DNA of 64,000 nt from Colwellia sp. 39_35_sub15_T18 (GCA_002162675.1 MAAE01000053.1:62001-126000), one strand, 5' to 3'. Positions 11,432 through 21,385 are shown, counted from the first letter of the stretch. Numbers and translations are program-made. Notes: generated from the sequence alone by a model not told the origin.

Positions 11432-12000
11432 TGAACACTAACCTTAACATAACAACAAACACCCTTTATGGCGACGTTGCCCCAAACATACTTAATGCCG
11501 CTAAAAAAATAAAATTATTAGTTTGTGATGTTGATGGTGTTTTTTCAGATGGTCGAATTTATTTAGGTAACGACGGCGAAGAGTTAAAAGCATTTCATAC
11601 TAAAGATGGTTTTGGCATAAAAGCGCTTGGCTGCAGTGGTGTTGACGTTGCTATTATAACAGGCAGACGTTCTGCAATTGTTGCCAACCGCATGTCGGCA
11701 TTAAACGTTAAACACTTAGTACAAGGACAAGAAAATAAACTACCAGCCCTGATTGAGTTAGCCAAGCAGCTTAGTTTATCAGCCGATGAAATCGCTTATA
11801 TTGGTGATGATACTCCTGACTTAGCCTGCATTTTACACGTTGGTTTAGGGATTGCCGTGCAAGATGCTCACCCGAGCGTGTTAGCAAAAGCTAATTACAC
11901 CACGTTTGTTCGCGGTGGCTTTGGAGCAGTAAGGGAAGTGTGCGACCTCATTATGCAATGCCAAGGCAATCTTGATAACGCAACAGGCGCCAGTACATAA
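11431..12000 (+). CDS. kdsC: Kdo 8-phosphate phosphatase KdsC
   Basis: HAD-superfamily phosphatase releasing Kdo from Kdo-8-phosphate. 189 residues. HAD motif I is VCDVDGVFSDGRIYL, motif II is IITGRR and motif IV is YIGDDTPDLACI. The short C0-type cap is as expected for KdsC. Coupled to kdsD by a one-base overlap and followed two bases later by lptC. Confidence 0.96.
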   Translation: MNTNLNITTNTLYGDVAPNILNAAKKIKLLVCDVDGVFSDGRIYLGNDGEELKAFHTKDGFGIKALGCSGVDVAIITGRRSAIVANRMSALNVKHLVQGQENKLPALIELAKQLSLSADEIAYIGDDTPDLACILHVGLGIAVQDAHPSVLAKANYTTFVRGGFGAVREVCDLIMQCQGNLDNATGAST

Positions 12001-12002
12001 TC

Positions 12003-12569
12003 ATGACACGATTACATTCACTAGCCTTGCTAGTATTATTGTTAGGGGCTACAGCCTACGGTATTATTGAATGGCGCAGCTCACAAACAGTACCCGGCGA
12101 AGATATTGATCATGACTTGGTGCCTGATTTTATTGCTGAAGCCCTAAAAAGTAATATTTATACTGAATCAGGCCGGCTATCTCATGCTATTGTTGCCGAC
12201 AGAATGGAACATTATGCCAAGCTTGAAGTTACCCACTTTGAATTACCAAATTACACTTTACACCCAAAAAATAGTGAATCACCATGGCAACTTAGCGCAA
12301 AAGAAGCGACACTATATAAAAATAACAGGGTAATTTTAAATCATCGTGTCCATTTAAAGGCCACCGATGAAAACAGCTTGATACAAGAGATTCATTGTAA
12401 GTATTTAGAATTAGATTTAAATACCAATATAATTAGTTCAGAGCAAACCGTGATGGTACAAGGAAAAGACTTCACTATGTATGGTTCGGGCTTAATCATT
12501 GACTTGAACACGAAACAAATGACATTAACCGAACATGTACGCACCATTTATAAAAAAACCGAGAGCTAG
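12003..12569 (+). CDS. lptC: LPS export protein LptC
   Basis: Bitopic inner-membrane protein that receives LPS from LptB2FG and passes it to LptA. 188 residues: one N-terminal membrane helix (LALLVLLLGATAYGIIEW) and a periplasmic beta-jellyroll with HYAKLEVTHFELPNYTL and WQLSAKEATLY. Length agrees with E. coli LptC (191). Position in the kdsC-lptC-lptA-lptB string confirms it. Confidence 0.94.
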   Translation: MTRLHSLALLVLLLGATAYGIIEWRSSQTVPGEDIDHDLVPDFIAEALKSNIYTESGRLSHAIVADRMEHYAKLEVTHFELPNYTLHPKNSESPWQLSAKEATLYKNNRVILNHRVHLKATDENSLIQEIHCKYLELDLNTNIISSEQTVMVQGKDFTMYGSGLIIDLNTKQMTLTEHVRTIYKKTES

Positions 12570-12594
12570 CTTAAATTAGCTTCTGATAAATAAT

Positions 12595-13191
12595 GTGAAA
12601 AACTTTATGATAAAAATTAGCCAAATAAAATCTATCGGGGTTAGCTTATTACTAACCAGTACCCTTTTAAGCTTTGTCGGTTCTGTCCAAGCCGCAAAGA
12701 AAGATCTTAGCCAAGAAATCACTATTAAATCCAAGCGTCAATCTGCTGATTTAAAAAATAAAATAGCCAGTTATCTCGAAGATGTTAGCATCCGCCAAGG
12801 CTCAATTGCTATCACCGCCGATATTGTGCAAGTATTTAGTAATACCGACGCTAAAACAGGTGAAAAACTCGACACCTACCTTGCTAAAGGTAAACCTGCA
12901 CTTTTTCAACAACAATTAGAAGACGGTAGTACCATAAGCTTGCAAGCAAATGAAATAAAATATCAACCTGATAACCATATCATTACGGTTTCAGGCAATG
13001 CTCAGGTTAAACAAGCCGGCAGCAAAGTGACCGGAGAAACTATTACTTACAACACCTTAAGTGAAAAGTTAGAAGCTGAAGGTAGTAGTGACAACTCAGT
13101 TACCACTGTTTTGCAGCCCGCACAAATCAAAGCCCAACAAGAAAAAAACAACGAGAGCAAAGCAAGTAAGAAAGACAATGACAATAACTAA
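12595..13191 (+). CDS. lptA: LPS transport periplasmic protein LptA
   Basis: Forms the periplasmic bridge of the Lpt machine. 198 residues if started at the GTG at 12595; an in-frame ATG at 12607 (MIKISQ) is an equally plausible start and neither has a strong ribosome-binding site. The signal peptide ([19 protein letters not shown]) is followed by OstA-type repeats ([20 protein letters not shown] and [19 protein letters not shown]). The lysine-rich tail overlaps the start of lptB by 14 bases. Confidence 0.94.
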   Translation: MKNFMIKISQIKSIGVSLLLTSTLLSFVGSVQAAKKDLSQEITIKSKRQSADLKNKIASYLEDVSIRQGSIAITADIVQVFSNTDAKTGEKLDTYLAKGKPALFQQQLEDGSTISLQANEIKYQPDNHIITVSGNAQVKQAGSKVTGETITYNTLSEKLEAEGSSDNSVTTVLQPAQIKAQQEKNNESKASKKDNDNN

Positions 13192-13933
13192 CGCAACGAA
13201 TAATATAGCAGCAACCCTAGTCGCTAAAGGCTTATCTAAGTCATACAAAAGCAGACAAGTCGTTAAAAGTGTTAGCTTACAAGTCAATACTGGACAAATT
13301 GTTGGTTTGCTAGGACCCAATGGTGCCGGTAAAACCACCTCGTTTTACATGATTGTTGGCTTAGTACCAAATGATGATGGCCAAATAATGTTAAATGGTC
13401 AAGATGTCACGCTTGCCCCTATGCACGAAAGAGCAAGGCGCGGTATTGGTTATTTGCCCCAAGAAGCTTCTATTTTTAGAAAACTCACCGTCAGTGAAAA
13501 TATTATGGCCATTTTGCAAACACGTAAAAATATTGATGAAGGGCAAAGACAAGAAAAGCTAGAGCACTTACTGGAAGAATTTAATATTTGCCATATTAAA
13601 GACAACTTAGGCATGAGTTTGTCAGGTGGTGAAAGAAGACGAGTAGAAATTGCTCGCGCCCTAGCCGCTGAACCACAATTTATTTTACTCGATGAACCCT
13701 TTGCAGGGGTTGATCCTATCTCAGTAGGCGATATCAAAAAAATCATCATACATTTAAAAGAGCGTGGCATTGGTATATTAATCACTGATCATAATGTCAG
13801 GGAAACCTTAGATGTTTGTGAGCATGCTTATATAGTTAGCCACGGCGAAATTATTGCCGAGGGTAATGCAGATCAAATACTTGCGAATCAAAAGGTCAGA
13901 GATGTATACCTAGGTGAACAATTCACGCTATAG
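13178..13933 (+). CDS. lptB: LPS export ABC transporter ATPase LptB
   Basis: Cytoplasmic ATPase powering LPS extraction with LptFG. The start at 13178 (MTITNATNN) gives 251 residues; the frame is open to 13088, but that extension lies inside lptA and does not look like LptB. Walker A is [16 protein letters not shown], the signature is [16 protein letters not shown], Walker B is [12 protein letters not shown] and the switch His is in LITDHN. Confidence 0.97.
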   Translation: MTITNATNNIAATLVAKGLSKSYKSRQVVKSVSLQVNTGQIVGLLGPNGAGKTTSFYMIVGLVPNDDGQIMLNGQDVTLAPMHERARRGIGYLPQEASIFRKLTVSENIMAILQTRKNIDEGQRQEKLEHLLEEFNICHIKDNLGMSLSGGERRRVEIARALAAEPQFILLDEPFAGVDPISVGDIKKIIIHLKERGIGILITDHNVRETLDVCEHAYIVSHGEIIAEGNADQILANQKVRDVYLGEQFTL

Positions 13934-14028
13934 TTACTAATATGCTGAATGAATTAAGCTATAATCAAAAATAAGTAATTTAATCATTAAAATAATTAAA
14001 ACAAGACACAGGATAAGAACAAAACTAA

Positions 14029-15543
14029 ATGCGTCCATCACTGCAACTCCGAATAGGGCAACAGCTCACCATGACGCCGCAACTGCAGCAAGCCATCAAG
14101 CTTTTGCAGTTATCGACGTTAGAGCTTCAGCAAGAAATTCAAGAAGTTCTTGAAAGTAATCCGCTGCTTGAAGTCAATGAAGATTCTCCTACTGAAAATA
14201 ACGAAAATAATAGCGAAAAACTAGAAGAAGCTTTCTCTGCAAACACCAACAGCACAGAACAAACTAGCTCCGAGGGAAACGAAGAGGCAAGTACGACCAT
14301 TGATGAAATGAGTACTACCGAAGCACTCGCACAAAATGACATCCCAGAAGAACTAAATATTGATACCACTTGGGAAGAAAGTTATAGCGCTGGCGTCTCT
14401 AACACAGGAGCCGTTAGCAGCCCTGCTGAAGATTTCACTTATCAAGGTGAAACCTCTGATTCTATTCAAGATCATCTCTTGTGGCAGATGGAGTTAACAC
14501 CATTTTCTGAAACTGACAGAACAGTGGCTATTGCTATAATAGAAGCTGTTGATGACGCAGGCTACTTAACTGTTTCTTGTGAGGATATTTTAGACAGTGT
14601 TGGCATTGAAGGCCTAGAGCTTGATGAAGTAGAAGTGGTCTTAAAACGTATTAATGTTTTTGACCCTATTGGCGTTGCCGCTGCCTCAATTGCTGATTGT
14701 TTAATCATTCAATTGAATCAATTTGATGATAACACCCCTTATTTAAAAGAAAGTAAACACATCATAAGTGAGCATATTGACTTACTAGGTAACCGTGATT
14801 ACCGCCAGTTAATGCGCAAAACCAAGCTCAAGGAAGATCAGCTTCGTGAAGTAATGCGCTTAATTCAAACCCTCAACCCTCGCCCAGGTGATGCCGTCAT
14901 TAAAGGGGATGATCAATATGTTATCCCTGATGTCTCTGTAGATAAAAAAAATGGCCGCTGGATTGTTGAACTAAACCCGGATACTGCCCCTAAATTAGCC
15001 ATTAACAAACAATATGCGGCGATGACTAAAACCACAAAATCGTCCACTGACGATGGGCAATTTATTCGCTCTAACTTGCAAGAAGCTAAGTGGTTTATAA
15101 AAAGTTTAGAGTCGCGCAATGACACACTATTAAAAGTGTCTAACTGCATTGTACAACGCCAACAAGGCTTTTTAGAGCATGGTGCAGAAGCTATGCGCCC
15201 TATGGTTTTAAACGATATTGCTGAAGCAGTAGATATGCATGAATCAACTATTTCACGTGTTACCACCCAAAAGTACATGCATACACCAAGAGGGATTTTT
15301 GAGCTAAAGTATTTCTTTTCCAGCCATGTTAGCACTGAAAATGGCGGCGAATGTTCATCAACCGCTATTCGCTCATTAATTAAAAAACTCATTTTAGCGG
15401 AAACACCTGCTAAACCGCTAAGTGATAGTAAAATGGCCGATTTATTGGCTGAGCAGGGAATTAACGTTGCCAGACGGACAATAGCTAAATATAGAGAATC
15501 CTTATCTATTCCACCGTCTAATCAGCGTAAAAGTTTACTGTAA
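14029..15543 (+). CDS. rpoN: RNA polymerase sigma-54 factor RpoN
   Basis: Alternative sigma factor recognising -24/-12 promoters. 504 residues. Region I is the glutamine/leucine-rich N-terminus ([20 protein letters not shown]). Region II is acidic (about residues 50-130). The core-binding region and HTH follow, and the RpoN box is [17 protein letters not shown]. Lies between lptB and hpf as in E. coli. A candidate target promoter is noted at 37928-37944. Confidence 0.97.
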   Translation: MRPSLQLRIGQQLTMTPQLQQAIKLLQLSTLELQQEIQEVLESNPLLEVNEDSPTENNENNSEKLEEAFSANTNSTEQTSSEGNEEASTTIDEMSTTEALAQNDIPEELNIDTTWEESYSAGVSNTGAVSSPAEDFTYQGETSDSIQDHLLWQMELTPFSETDRTVAIAIIEAVDDAGYLTVSCEDILDSVGIEGLELDEVEVVLKRINVFDPIGVAAASIADCLIIQLNQFDDNTPYLKESKHIISEHIDLLGNRDYRQLMRKTKLKEDQLREVMRLIQTLNPRPGDAVIKGDDQYVIPDVSVDKKNGRWIVELNPDTAPKLAINKQYAAMTKTTKSSTDDGQFIRSNLQEAKWFIKSLESRNDTLLKVSNCIVQRQQGFLEHGAEAMRPMVLNDIAEAVDMHESTISRVTTQKYMHTPRGIFELKYFFSSHVSTENGGECSSTAIRSLIKKLILAETPAKPLSDSKMADLLAEQGINVARRTIAKYRESLSIPPSNQRKSLL

Positions 15544-15569
15544 AACCTAACTTATTAAGGAATATGCTT

Positions 15570-15857
15570 ATGCAAATTAATCTTACTGGTCACCATGTAG
15601 AAATTACCGCCTCTTTACGCGATTATATAGACACGAAATTTGCCAAGCTAGAGAGACATTTTGATCATATTAATAATGTTTATGTCGTACTAACGGTAGA
15701 AAAATTAGACCAAAAAGCCGAAGCAACTGTACATTTAAATGGCAGCGAAGTTCATGCCTCAGCTATCAATGCAGATATGTACGCATCTATCGATACCTTG
15801 GTTGATAAATTAGATCGTCAAGTACTCAAATATAAAGGCAAAATTGCCAACCACTAA
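15570..15857 (+). CDS. hpf: Ribosome hibernation promoting factor HPF (short form)
   Basis: Binds the 30S decoding region and helps ribosomes dimerise in stationary phase. The ATG at 15570 gives 95 residues (MQINLTGHHVEITASLRDYI), which aligns with E. coli HPF, and an AAGGA lies eight bases upstream. An in-frame ATG at 15564 would add two residues. Lacks the long C-terminal domain, so it is the short form. The helix KFAKLERHFDHINNVYVVL is typical. Confidence 0.95.
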   Translation: MQINLTGHHVEITASLRDYIDTKFAKLERHFDHINNVYVVLTVEKLDQKAEATVHLNGSEVHASAINADMYASIDTLVDKLDRQVLKYKGKIANH

Positions 15858-15874
15858 AACTCTTTCGAAGTATT

Positions 15875-16327
15875 ATGACCCTACAAGATATATTAACACT
15901 GGACTGCACTGAATGTGCAGTACCAGCTAGTAGTAAAAAACGCATTTTTGAAACCCTTTGCCAGCTTGCCGCCAATGAAATAGGTGAAAGAGATAGCAGT
16001 ACTCTGCTAGAAAGCTTACTCAACAGAGAAAAAATGGGCAGTACAGGTATTGGCAACGGTATTGCTATCCCGCACGGCAAGTTAGCAAATACCAATAAAG
16101 CAGTTGCGGTACTACTCACCACAGAACAAGCTATTGATTTTGATGCCATAGACAACAAACCCGTTGATATATTTATCTGTCTCTTTGTACCGCAAGATAG
16201 CACACAAGCACATTTAGAAACGTTACAAAGTATCGCTAAACTATTCAGTGAACGAAAAACGGCCAAACAAGTGCGAAAATGTACCAATAAAAAAGCCTTA
16301 TTCAACCTTATTCAACAAACACATTAA
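15875..16327 (+). CDS. ptsN: PTS IIA-like nitrogen regulatory protein PtsN
   Basis: EIIA-Ntr, the terminal phosphoacceptor of the nitrogen PTS (PtsP-PtsO-PtsN), which signals to potassium transport and other targets. 150 residues. The phosphorylated His is in GIGNGIAIPHGKL. The fold blocks EQAIDFDAIDNKPVDIFICL and HLETLQSIAKLF match the family. Confidence 0.95.
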   Translation: MTLQDILTLDCTECAVPASSKKRIFETLCQLAANEIGERDSSTLLESLLNREKMGSTGIGNGIAIPHGKLANTNKAVAVLLTTEQAIDFDAIDNKPVDIFICLFVPQDSTQAHLETLQSIAKLFSERKTAKQVRKCTNKKALFNLIQQTH

Positions 16328-16359
16328 GTGACGAGCAAATAAAGTGGCGAGTTTCGAAG
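16328..16359 (+). repeat. Dispersed repeat, GTGACGAGCAA family, copy 1
   Basis: Begins at the base after the ptsN stop codon. It shares the pattern gtgacgagcaa-n-taa-n-gtg-n-cgagt-n-tcgaag with 21320-21351. The rest of the 106-base ptsN-rapZ gap has no further structure that I recognise. Confidence 0.7.
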
Positions 16360-16433
16360 ACAGCAACACTTGAAACTAATAAACTCATTACTCCAAGCTT
16401 GAAGCTCAAACGGATAACCTCGGAACTTAAAAT

Positions 16434-17291
16434 ATGAAACTCATTATTGTTAGTGGTCGCTCTGGCTCAGGTAAATCAGTGGCCTTAAGAGTTTTAGAAG
16501 ACTTAGGCTATTACTGTGTTGATAATATCCCCGTTAATTTGCTACCCGCATTAACTCATACCGTTGTTAATGACTACGACAATGTCGCCGTCAGTTTAGA
16601 TGTTCGTAACCTACCCAAAGACCCCGAAGATATTCTAGAGATTATTGCTTACTTACCTAGTGCCATTGAAGTGACAACATTATTTTTAGATGCTGACGAT
16701 AAAGACTTAATCCGCCGCTTTAGCGAAACCCGTCGTTTACATCCGTTAATTAAAGAAAATATCCCCTTAGAGCAAGCGATAGCATTAGAAAAAAAGCTGC
16801 TATCTCCCATCTCAACCCGTGCTGATTTATACATTAACACCAGCCAATTAAGCCCACATCAACTGGCCGATTTAGTGAGAGAACGTATTTTAGGTAAAAA
16901 AACCGGGGCAATGGTATTAGTGTTTGAATCCTTTGGGTTTAAACATGGCATTCCTGCCGATGCTGATTATGTTTTTGACGCGCGATTCTTACCTAATCCG
17001 TTTTGGGAAGCTGAACTTAAAGGGCATACCGGCTTAGAGCAACCAGTTAAAGATTTTTTTGCTAGCCAACCCATTGTCACCAAGTTTATTTGGCAAATAA
17101 ATAGCTTTATGATGACTTGGTTACCACATTTAGAGCGTAATAATCGTAGCTATGTCACTATAGCCATTGGTTGTACTGGCGGAAAACATAGATCCGTTTA
17201 TATCGCTGAGCTACTGGCTAGCAACTTTAGAAAAGAGCAAAAAGACGTACAAACTCATCACAGAGACATAGAAAAAACCAAAAATAACTAA
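16434..17291 (+). CDS. rapZ: RNase adapter protein RapZ
   Basis: Nucleotide-binding protein that in enterobacteria guides RNase E to the small RNA GlmZ and so controls GlmS. 285 residues. The P-loop is VSGRSGSGKSVALR and the central DYVFDARFLPNPFWEAEL and C-terminal GCTGGKHRSVYIAE motifs are diagnostic. Whether GlmZ-type regulation exists here cannot be seen. The last codons merge into a 7-bp tandem array. Confidence 0.95.
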   Translation: MKLIIVSGRSGSGKSVALRVLEDLGYYCVDNIPVNLLPALTHTVVNDYDNVAVSLDVRNLPKDPEDILEIIAYLPSAIEVTTLFLDADDKDLIRRFSETRRLHPLIKENIPLEQAIALEKKLLSPISTRADLYINTSQLSPHQLADLVRERILGKKTGAMVLVFESFGFKHGIPADADYVFDARFLPNPFWEAELKGHTGLEQPVKDFFASQPIVTKFIWQINSFMMTWLPHLERNNRSYVTIAIGCTGGKHRSVYIAELLASNFRKEQKDVQTHHRDIEKTKNN

Positions 17292-17326
17292 TAACTAATA
17301 ACTAATAACTAATAACTAATAACTAA
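17285..17326. repeat. 7-bp tandem array, six perfect taactaa units
   Basis: Six contiguous exact units start within the last three codons of rapZ and supply its stop codon. They end about 16 bases before the ptsO ATG. Every frame contains repeated stops. Confidence 0.95.
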
Positions 17327-17341
17327 TATATGAAATAAATC

Positions 17342-17617
17342 ATGAGCACTGTTTCTAAAGAACTAACCATAGTAAACAAACTCGGTTTACATGCTCGTGC
17401 CGCGAGTAAACTAGCACAGCTTTGTCAAAATTTTACCGCTAAAATCACCCTTGAATTAGAAAATAAAAGCGCCGACGCAAACAGCATTATGGCAATTATG
17501 CTACTTGCTGGCGGTCAAGGAAAAATAGTAAAAGTCACCGCCCAAGGTCAGGATGCCGAACAAGCATTAATCGCTGTTAGCCAGCTTATCGGTAATAGGT
17601 TTGATGAATCAGAGTGA
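17342..17617 (+). CDS. ptsO: Nitrogen-PTS phosphocarrier protein NPr
   Basis: HPr-like carrier passing phosphate from PtsP to PtsN. 91 residues. The phosphorylated His is in NKLGLHARAASKLAQL and the second conserved block is SIMAIMLLAGGQGKIVKV. Last gene of the lpt-rpoN operon, with a strong terminator downstream. Confidence 0.95.
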   Translation: MSTVSKELTIVNKLGLHARAASKLAQLCQNFTAKITLELENKSADANSIMAIMLLAGGQGKIVKVTAQGQDAEQALIAVSQLIGNRFDESE

Positions 17618-17647
17618 TGATAAAATTCTAAGGTAAATTAGCTAACC

Positions 17648-17675
17648 AGCCCTACATTTTTGTAGGGCTTTTTTA
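17648..17675 (+). terminator. Rho-independent terminator after ptsO
   Basis: Perfect 9-bp stem (agccctaca / tgtagggct) with a short T-rich loop, followed by a run of T. It ends the long yrbG-ptsO transcript. Confidence 0.93.
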
Positions 17676-17794
17676 TTGCGATAAAAAAAATTCTCAAATA
17701 AAAAAGCTGCTAAAACCACTAAGTTACGATAGACTTAAGCAGTAAAACATCTCCAAAACATTCTCTCCAATCCTAAATAACAGACACAATAGCT

Positions 17795-19153
17795 ATGCCA
17801 GAACTATCAGAGCAAGAAGGTATTCAAAAAAGGCTATACCAAGTTAATGAAGCGCTTGGTGATGGCATGTTTGTTTATGTGCGTAAGCTTTTACAAGAGC
17901 TTCCAGCTTACGATTTAGCGCTTATTCTTGAATCTTCACCGGCAAAAAATCGCTTAGTTTTATGGCAACTTATTGATGCTGAATTTCATGGTGAAGTATT
18001 AGAAGAACTTAATGAAGAAGTACGTAAAGGCATCCTCAAGGGCATGCGTCCAGAAAAGCTTGCTGCAGCAGCAGAAGGCATGGACATCGATGATATTGCT
18101 GAGGTTTTACGTACCCTACCCGATAGAGATTATCAAGAAGTTCTCAACTCGATGGACTCACAGGATAGAAGCCGTGTAGAAGCTGCTTTATCCTTTGAAG
18201 AAGATACCGCTGGCGGTATCATGAACACCGACACCATCACCATACGCCCAGAAGTAACTGTTGATGTAGTATTACGCTACTTACGCTTAAAAGCTAAACT
18301 GCCAGAAGCGACTGATTCTTTCTATGTGGTTGACCGCAATAATCGCTTTATTGGTGCGGTATTCTTAGCTGCCATCGTTACCGCCAAGCCCGACGAAATT
18401 ATTTCTAACCTGATTAACGCCGACATTGAAGCCGTACAGGCAGATATGGGTGAGCAAGAAGTTGCGCAGCTATTTGAACGTCATGACTGGTTTTCAGCAC
18501 CTGTTGTCGATCAAGCAGGACATCTTCTTGGCCGTATTACTATAGATGATGTCATCGACATCATTCGTGAAGATGCTGAACATTCAATGATGAGTATGGC
18601 GGGTTTAGATGATGAGGCGGATACCTTTGCCCCAGTCATGAAAAGTACCAAACAACGTTCATTATGGTTAGGTGTTAACCTTATTACCGCTTTATTAGCG
18701 GTAGCAGTAACCAGTATGTTTGAAGGTGTTTTTCAACAGCTGGCTATTTTAGCGGTATTAAACTCTTTAGTGCCAAGCATGGGCGGTATTGCTGGTAATC
18801 AAACACTCACTTTAGTGATACGCGGCATGGCGCTTGGTCATGTCGGTGATAGTAATGCTAAGGCACTATTAACCAAAGAAATTGCCATTGGCTTTCTTAA
18901 TGGCATTATTTGGGCACTGATCATTGCCAGTTTCGTCGCTATTTGGAAACAAGATCTAGCTTTAGCGGGTGTTATCGCCTTTGCCATGTTAATGAATATG
19001 ACTGCTGCTGGTCTGGCAGGCGTTGCCATTCCAATATTACTCAAACGGGTAAATATTGATCCCGCACTTGCCGGTGGCGTTATTATTACTACCGTCACCG
19101 ATGTAGTGGGTATTTTTGCCTTTTTAGGCACAGCAACACTGTTATTAACCTAG
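17795..19153 (+). CDS. mgtE: Magnesium transporter MgtE
   Basis: Mg2+ channel/transporter of 452 residues. It has the N-terminal superhelical MgtE_N domain (RKGILKGMRPEKLAAAAEGM), then two CBS domains (SFEEDTAGGIMNTDTITIRP through GRITIDDVIDIIREDAEH). A C-terminal pore domain of five hydrophobic segments follows, with LNSLVPSMGGIAGNQTLTL and the conserved TTVTDVVGIFAFLG. Stands alone between the ptsO terminator and convergent pmbA. A weak imperfect hairpin (aguga/cuca type) lies at about 19160-19185. Confidence 0.96.
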   Translation: MPELSEQEGIQKRLYQVNEALGDGMFVYVRKLLQELPAYDLALILESSPAKNRLVLWQLIDAEFHGEVLEELNEEVRKGILKGMRPEKLAAAAEGMDIDDIAEVLRTLPDRDYQEVLNSMDSQDRSRVEAALSFEEDTAGGIMNTDTITIRPEVTVDVVLRYLRLKAKLPEATDSFYVVDRNNRFIGAVFLAAIVTAKPDEIISNLINADIEAVQADMGEQEVAQLFERHDWFSAPVVDQAGHLLGRITIDDVIDIIREDAEHSMMSMAGLDDEADTFAPVMKSTKQRSLWLGVNLITALLAVAVTSMFEGVFQQLAILAVLNSLVPSMGGIAGNQTLTLVIRGMALGHVGDSNAKALLTKEIAIGFLNGIIWALIIASFVAIWKQDLALAGVIAFAMLMNMTAAGLAGVAIPILLKRVNIDPALAGGVIITTVTDVVGIFAFLGTATLLLT

Positions 19154-19198
19154 AAAAACAGTGAGTTACTAGCAACTCGTCACTCGAAAACTGTCTCT

Positions 19199-20578
19199 TT
19201 ACTGCCCTGCCACTTGCACTTCATCAATTAATATTGAACCTGTGCTAATGCTACCGTGTCTATCAAAATCTGCACCAACAGCAACAATGCCTTTAAACAT
19301 AGTTTGTAGTTTACCGGCAATGGTAATTTCACTCACCGGATAGGCTATTTCGCCATTTTCTACCCAGAAGCCAGCAGCACCACGAGAGTAGTCGCCATTA
19401 ACCACATTAACGCCTTGCCCCATTAATTCAGTCACTAACAAGCCTGTACCGAGTGTTTTTAACATGGCATCAAAATCAGCTTCTTTACTTCCTCTACTAG
19501 CAATATTTTTATCTCGAACTAACCAGTTATGAATACCACCCGCATGGCCCGTAGTCGTTAACCCTAATTTTCGCGCTGAGTAACTGGTTAACAAATAAGT
19601 TTGTAGGGCACCATCAATAATAATATCTCTATCGGTTGTTACCACACCTTCGCTATCAAAGGCACTACTCGCTAATGCCTTAGGAATATGAGGGCGCTCT
19701 TGAATAGATAAAAATTCAGGAAAGACCTCTTTTCCTAATTCATCAAGTAAAAAAGATGACTTTCGATATAAATTACCACCACTGATAGCGGCGATAAAAT
19801 GCCCCCAGAGGGTGTTGGCAATATCGGCACGAAATAATACCGGAACTTTCATGGTTGATAGTTTTTGTGGCTTCAAGCGAGAAATAACTTCACTGGCCGC
19901 TTTTTTACCAATATCAACGCCACTGTCTAACAAAGTAAAATCGCGATTGACATCATAGGCATAATCTCGCTCCATAGCATCATCACTGCCAGCAATAACC
20001 ACACAGCTTAAACTATGACGAGAGCTAGGATAACCCACTAACTGACCATGACTATTACCATAAACCTTAAACCCTGAAAAACAGTCTAAACTTGCCCCAT
20101 CAGAGTTAGTAATGCGCTTATCACTTTCTAAAGCACTCTGCTCACACGCTTTAGCAATATCTATGGCCTGCTCAGTCGTTAATGCTTTCGGGTGATATAA
20201 ATCTAAATCTTGGTTCTGCATTGCTAATAACGCTTTATCAGCCAAGCCAGAACAATCGTCAACCGAAGTATATTTGGCAATATTAATCGCCGCCTCTACC
20301 GCTTGTGTTAAAGCTTTCTCTGACAAATCGGCCGTTGAGGCGCTACCTTTTCTTCCTTGTTGATAAACAGTAATACCCAAAGCACCATCATTGGTAAATT
20401 CAACATTTTCAACTTCCCCTAAGCGTGTGCCTACGCTCAAGCCTTGTTGCCGACTCATGGCGACTTCTGCGCCATCAGCACCCAGCGATTTAGCAAGTTC
20501 AAGTACCTTGCTGACGCGGTGTTTTACTTCATCCATTTGCTCAAGTAATGGGTCGGTCGTTTTATTGATTGTGGTCAT
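19199..20578 (-). CDS. pmbA: Metalloprotease-related protein PmbA (TldE)
   Basis: Partner of TldD in a heterodimeric protease that matures peptides and degrades unfolded short proteins. 459 residues. Family blocks are AKSLGADGAEVAMSRQQGLS, DGALGITVYQQGRKGSAST and MGQGVNVVNGDYSRGAAGFW. It lacks the HExxxH metal site, as expected for the TldE subunit. Encoded divergently from darP, with tldD nearby but in a separate unit. Confidence 0.95.
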   Translation of the reverse strand: MTTINKTTDPLLEQMDEVKHRVSKVLELAKSLGADGAEVAMSRQQGLSVGTRLGEVENVEFTNDGALGITVYQQGRKGSASTADLSEKALTQAVEAAINIAKYTSVDDCSGLADKALLAMQNQDLDLYHPKALTTEQAIDIAKACEQSALESDKRITNSDGASLDCFSGFKVYGNSHGQLVGYPSSRHSLSCVVIAGSDDAMERDYAYDVNRDFTLLDSGVDIGKKAASEVISRLKPQKLSTMKVPVLFRADIANTLWGHFIAAISGGNLYRKSSFLLDELGKEVFPEFLSIQERPHIPKALASSAFDSEGVVTTDRDIIIDGALQTYLLTSYSARKLGLTTTGHAGGIHNWLVRDKNIASRGSKEADFDAMLKTLGTGLLVTELMGQGVNVVNGDYSRGAAGFWVENGEIAYPVSEITIAGKLQTMFKGIVAVGADFDRHGSISTGSILIDEVQVAGQ

Positions 20579-20674
20579 ATAATTATCTATTTGGGCTTTT
20601 GAATATCAACTTTACCGTAATTTGCGTATAATAAAGTTAGTATTGATTAAATTTGACTTATAGTAACAACCATT

Positions 20675-21193
20675 ATGCCCCACTCTGCCAACGATATCGA
20701 CGACTTAACACCAGAAATAGAATTAAAAAGTAAAACTGAAATAAAAAAAGAAATGCACCAACTGCAAGACTTCGCACAGTCTTTAGTGGAAATGTCTAAG
20801 CACCAACGTAGCCTTATGCCACTCAGTGAAGATCTTAAAGACGCTATGGTGGTTGCCGATAAAATTAAAAACAAACACGAAGCGCTTCGCCGCCATATTC
20901 GCCATATTGCCAAAATATTGCTGGAAACAGATCTTGCCCCTATCCACCAAGCGATTGATGTGATGGCCAATAAGCATCAGCAAGCAACGGCTAAATTTGA
21001 GCGTTTAGAGAATTTGCGAGAGCAATTGATTGAACAAGGTAATGACGCTATTGAAGCTTTATTAGTTGAGTTTGAACAACTAGATAGACAAAAGTTAAAA
21101 CAATTAGTGCGTCATGCCGCTAAAGAGAAAAAAGCTGAAAAGCTAGGTAAACATTATAAAAACCTGTTTACTTACCTGAAAGAAAGTACCTAA
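20675..21193 (+). CDS. darP: Ribosome-associated protein DarP (YjgA, DUF615)
   Basis: Dual-action 50S ribosome biogenesis factor. 172 residues, mostly helical and charged. Family features are SKTEIKKEMHQLQDFAQSLVEM, LEFTDLAP-like LLETDLAPIHQAIDV and the C-terminal QLVRHAAKEKKAEKLGKHYK. The neighbouring pmbA matches the usual pmbA-yjgA divergent pair. The 3' end shows a short duplication (gaaagtaccta twice) across the stop codon. Confidence 0.93.
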   Translation: MPHSANDIDDLTPEIELKSKTEIKKEMHQLQDFAQSLVEMSKHQRSLMPLSEDLKDAMVVADKIKNKHEALRRHIRHIAKILLETDLAPIHQAIDVMANKHQQATAKFERLENLREQLIEQGNDAIEALLVEFEQLDRQKLKQLVRHAAKEKKAEKLGKHYKNLFTYLKEST

Positions 21194-21225
21194 AAGAAAG
21201 TACCTAAAAGAAAACAGCTAAAAAC

Positions 21226-21298
21226 GTAGAGGGGTTTTAATCGCGCTGGTGCAAGAGCATTATACAAAAGCATTTAGCGCGAACAAGTTCCCGCCTAC
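21226..21298. repeat. Dispersed imperfect palindrome, GTAGGCGGG family, copy 1
   Basis: Left end gtagaggggttttaatcgcg and right end gcgcgaacaagttcccgcctac, with a variable middle. The right end is identical to those at 33291-33353 and 53374-53437. Lies between the convergent darP and tldD genes. Confidence 0.85.
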
Positions 21299-21319
21299 AT
21301 ACGAAAATACTACCGCTCA

Positions 21320-21351
21320 GTGACGAGCAAGTAAGGTGTCGAGTATCGAAG
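21320..21351 (+). repeat. Dispersed repeat, GTGACGAGCAA family, copy 2
   Basis: Matches 16328-16359 in 28 of about 32 positions by eye (gtgacgagcaagtaaggtgtcgagtatcgaag split into its two halves). Situated between copy 1 of the GTAGGCGGG family and a 14-bp tandem array. Confidence 0.7.
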
Positions 21352-21385
21352 CGCTACTTCTTTTCGACACTCATAACTAATAATT

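Noticed and set aside
13088-13177. Longer N-terminus of lptB
   Set aside because: Lies within lptA in another frame and does not resemble LptB.
19155-19195. Terminator between convergent mgtE and pmbA
   Set aside because: gtgagtt / aactcgtcac pairs only with a bulge and lacks a T run.
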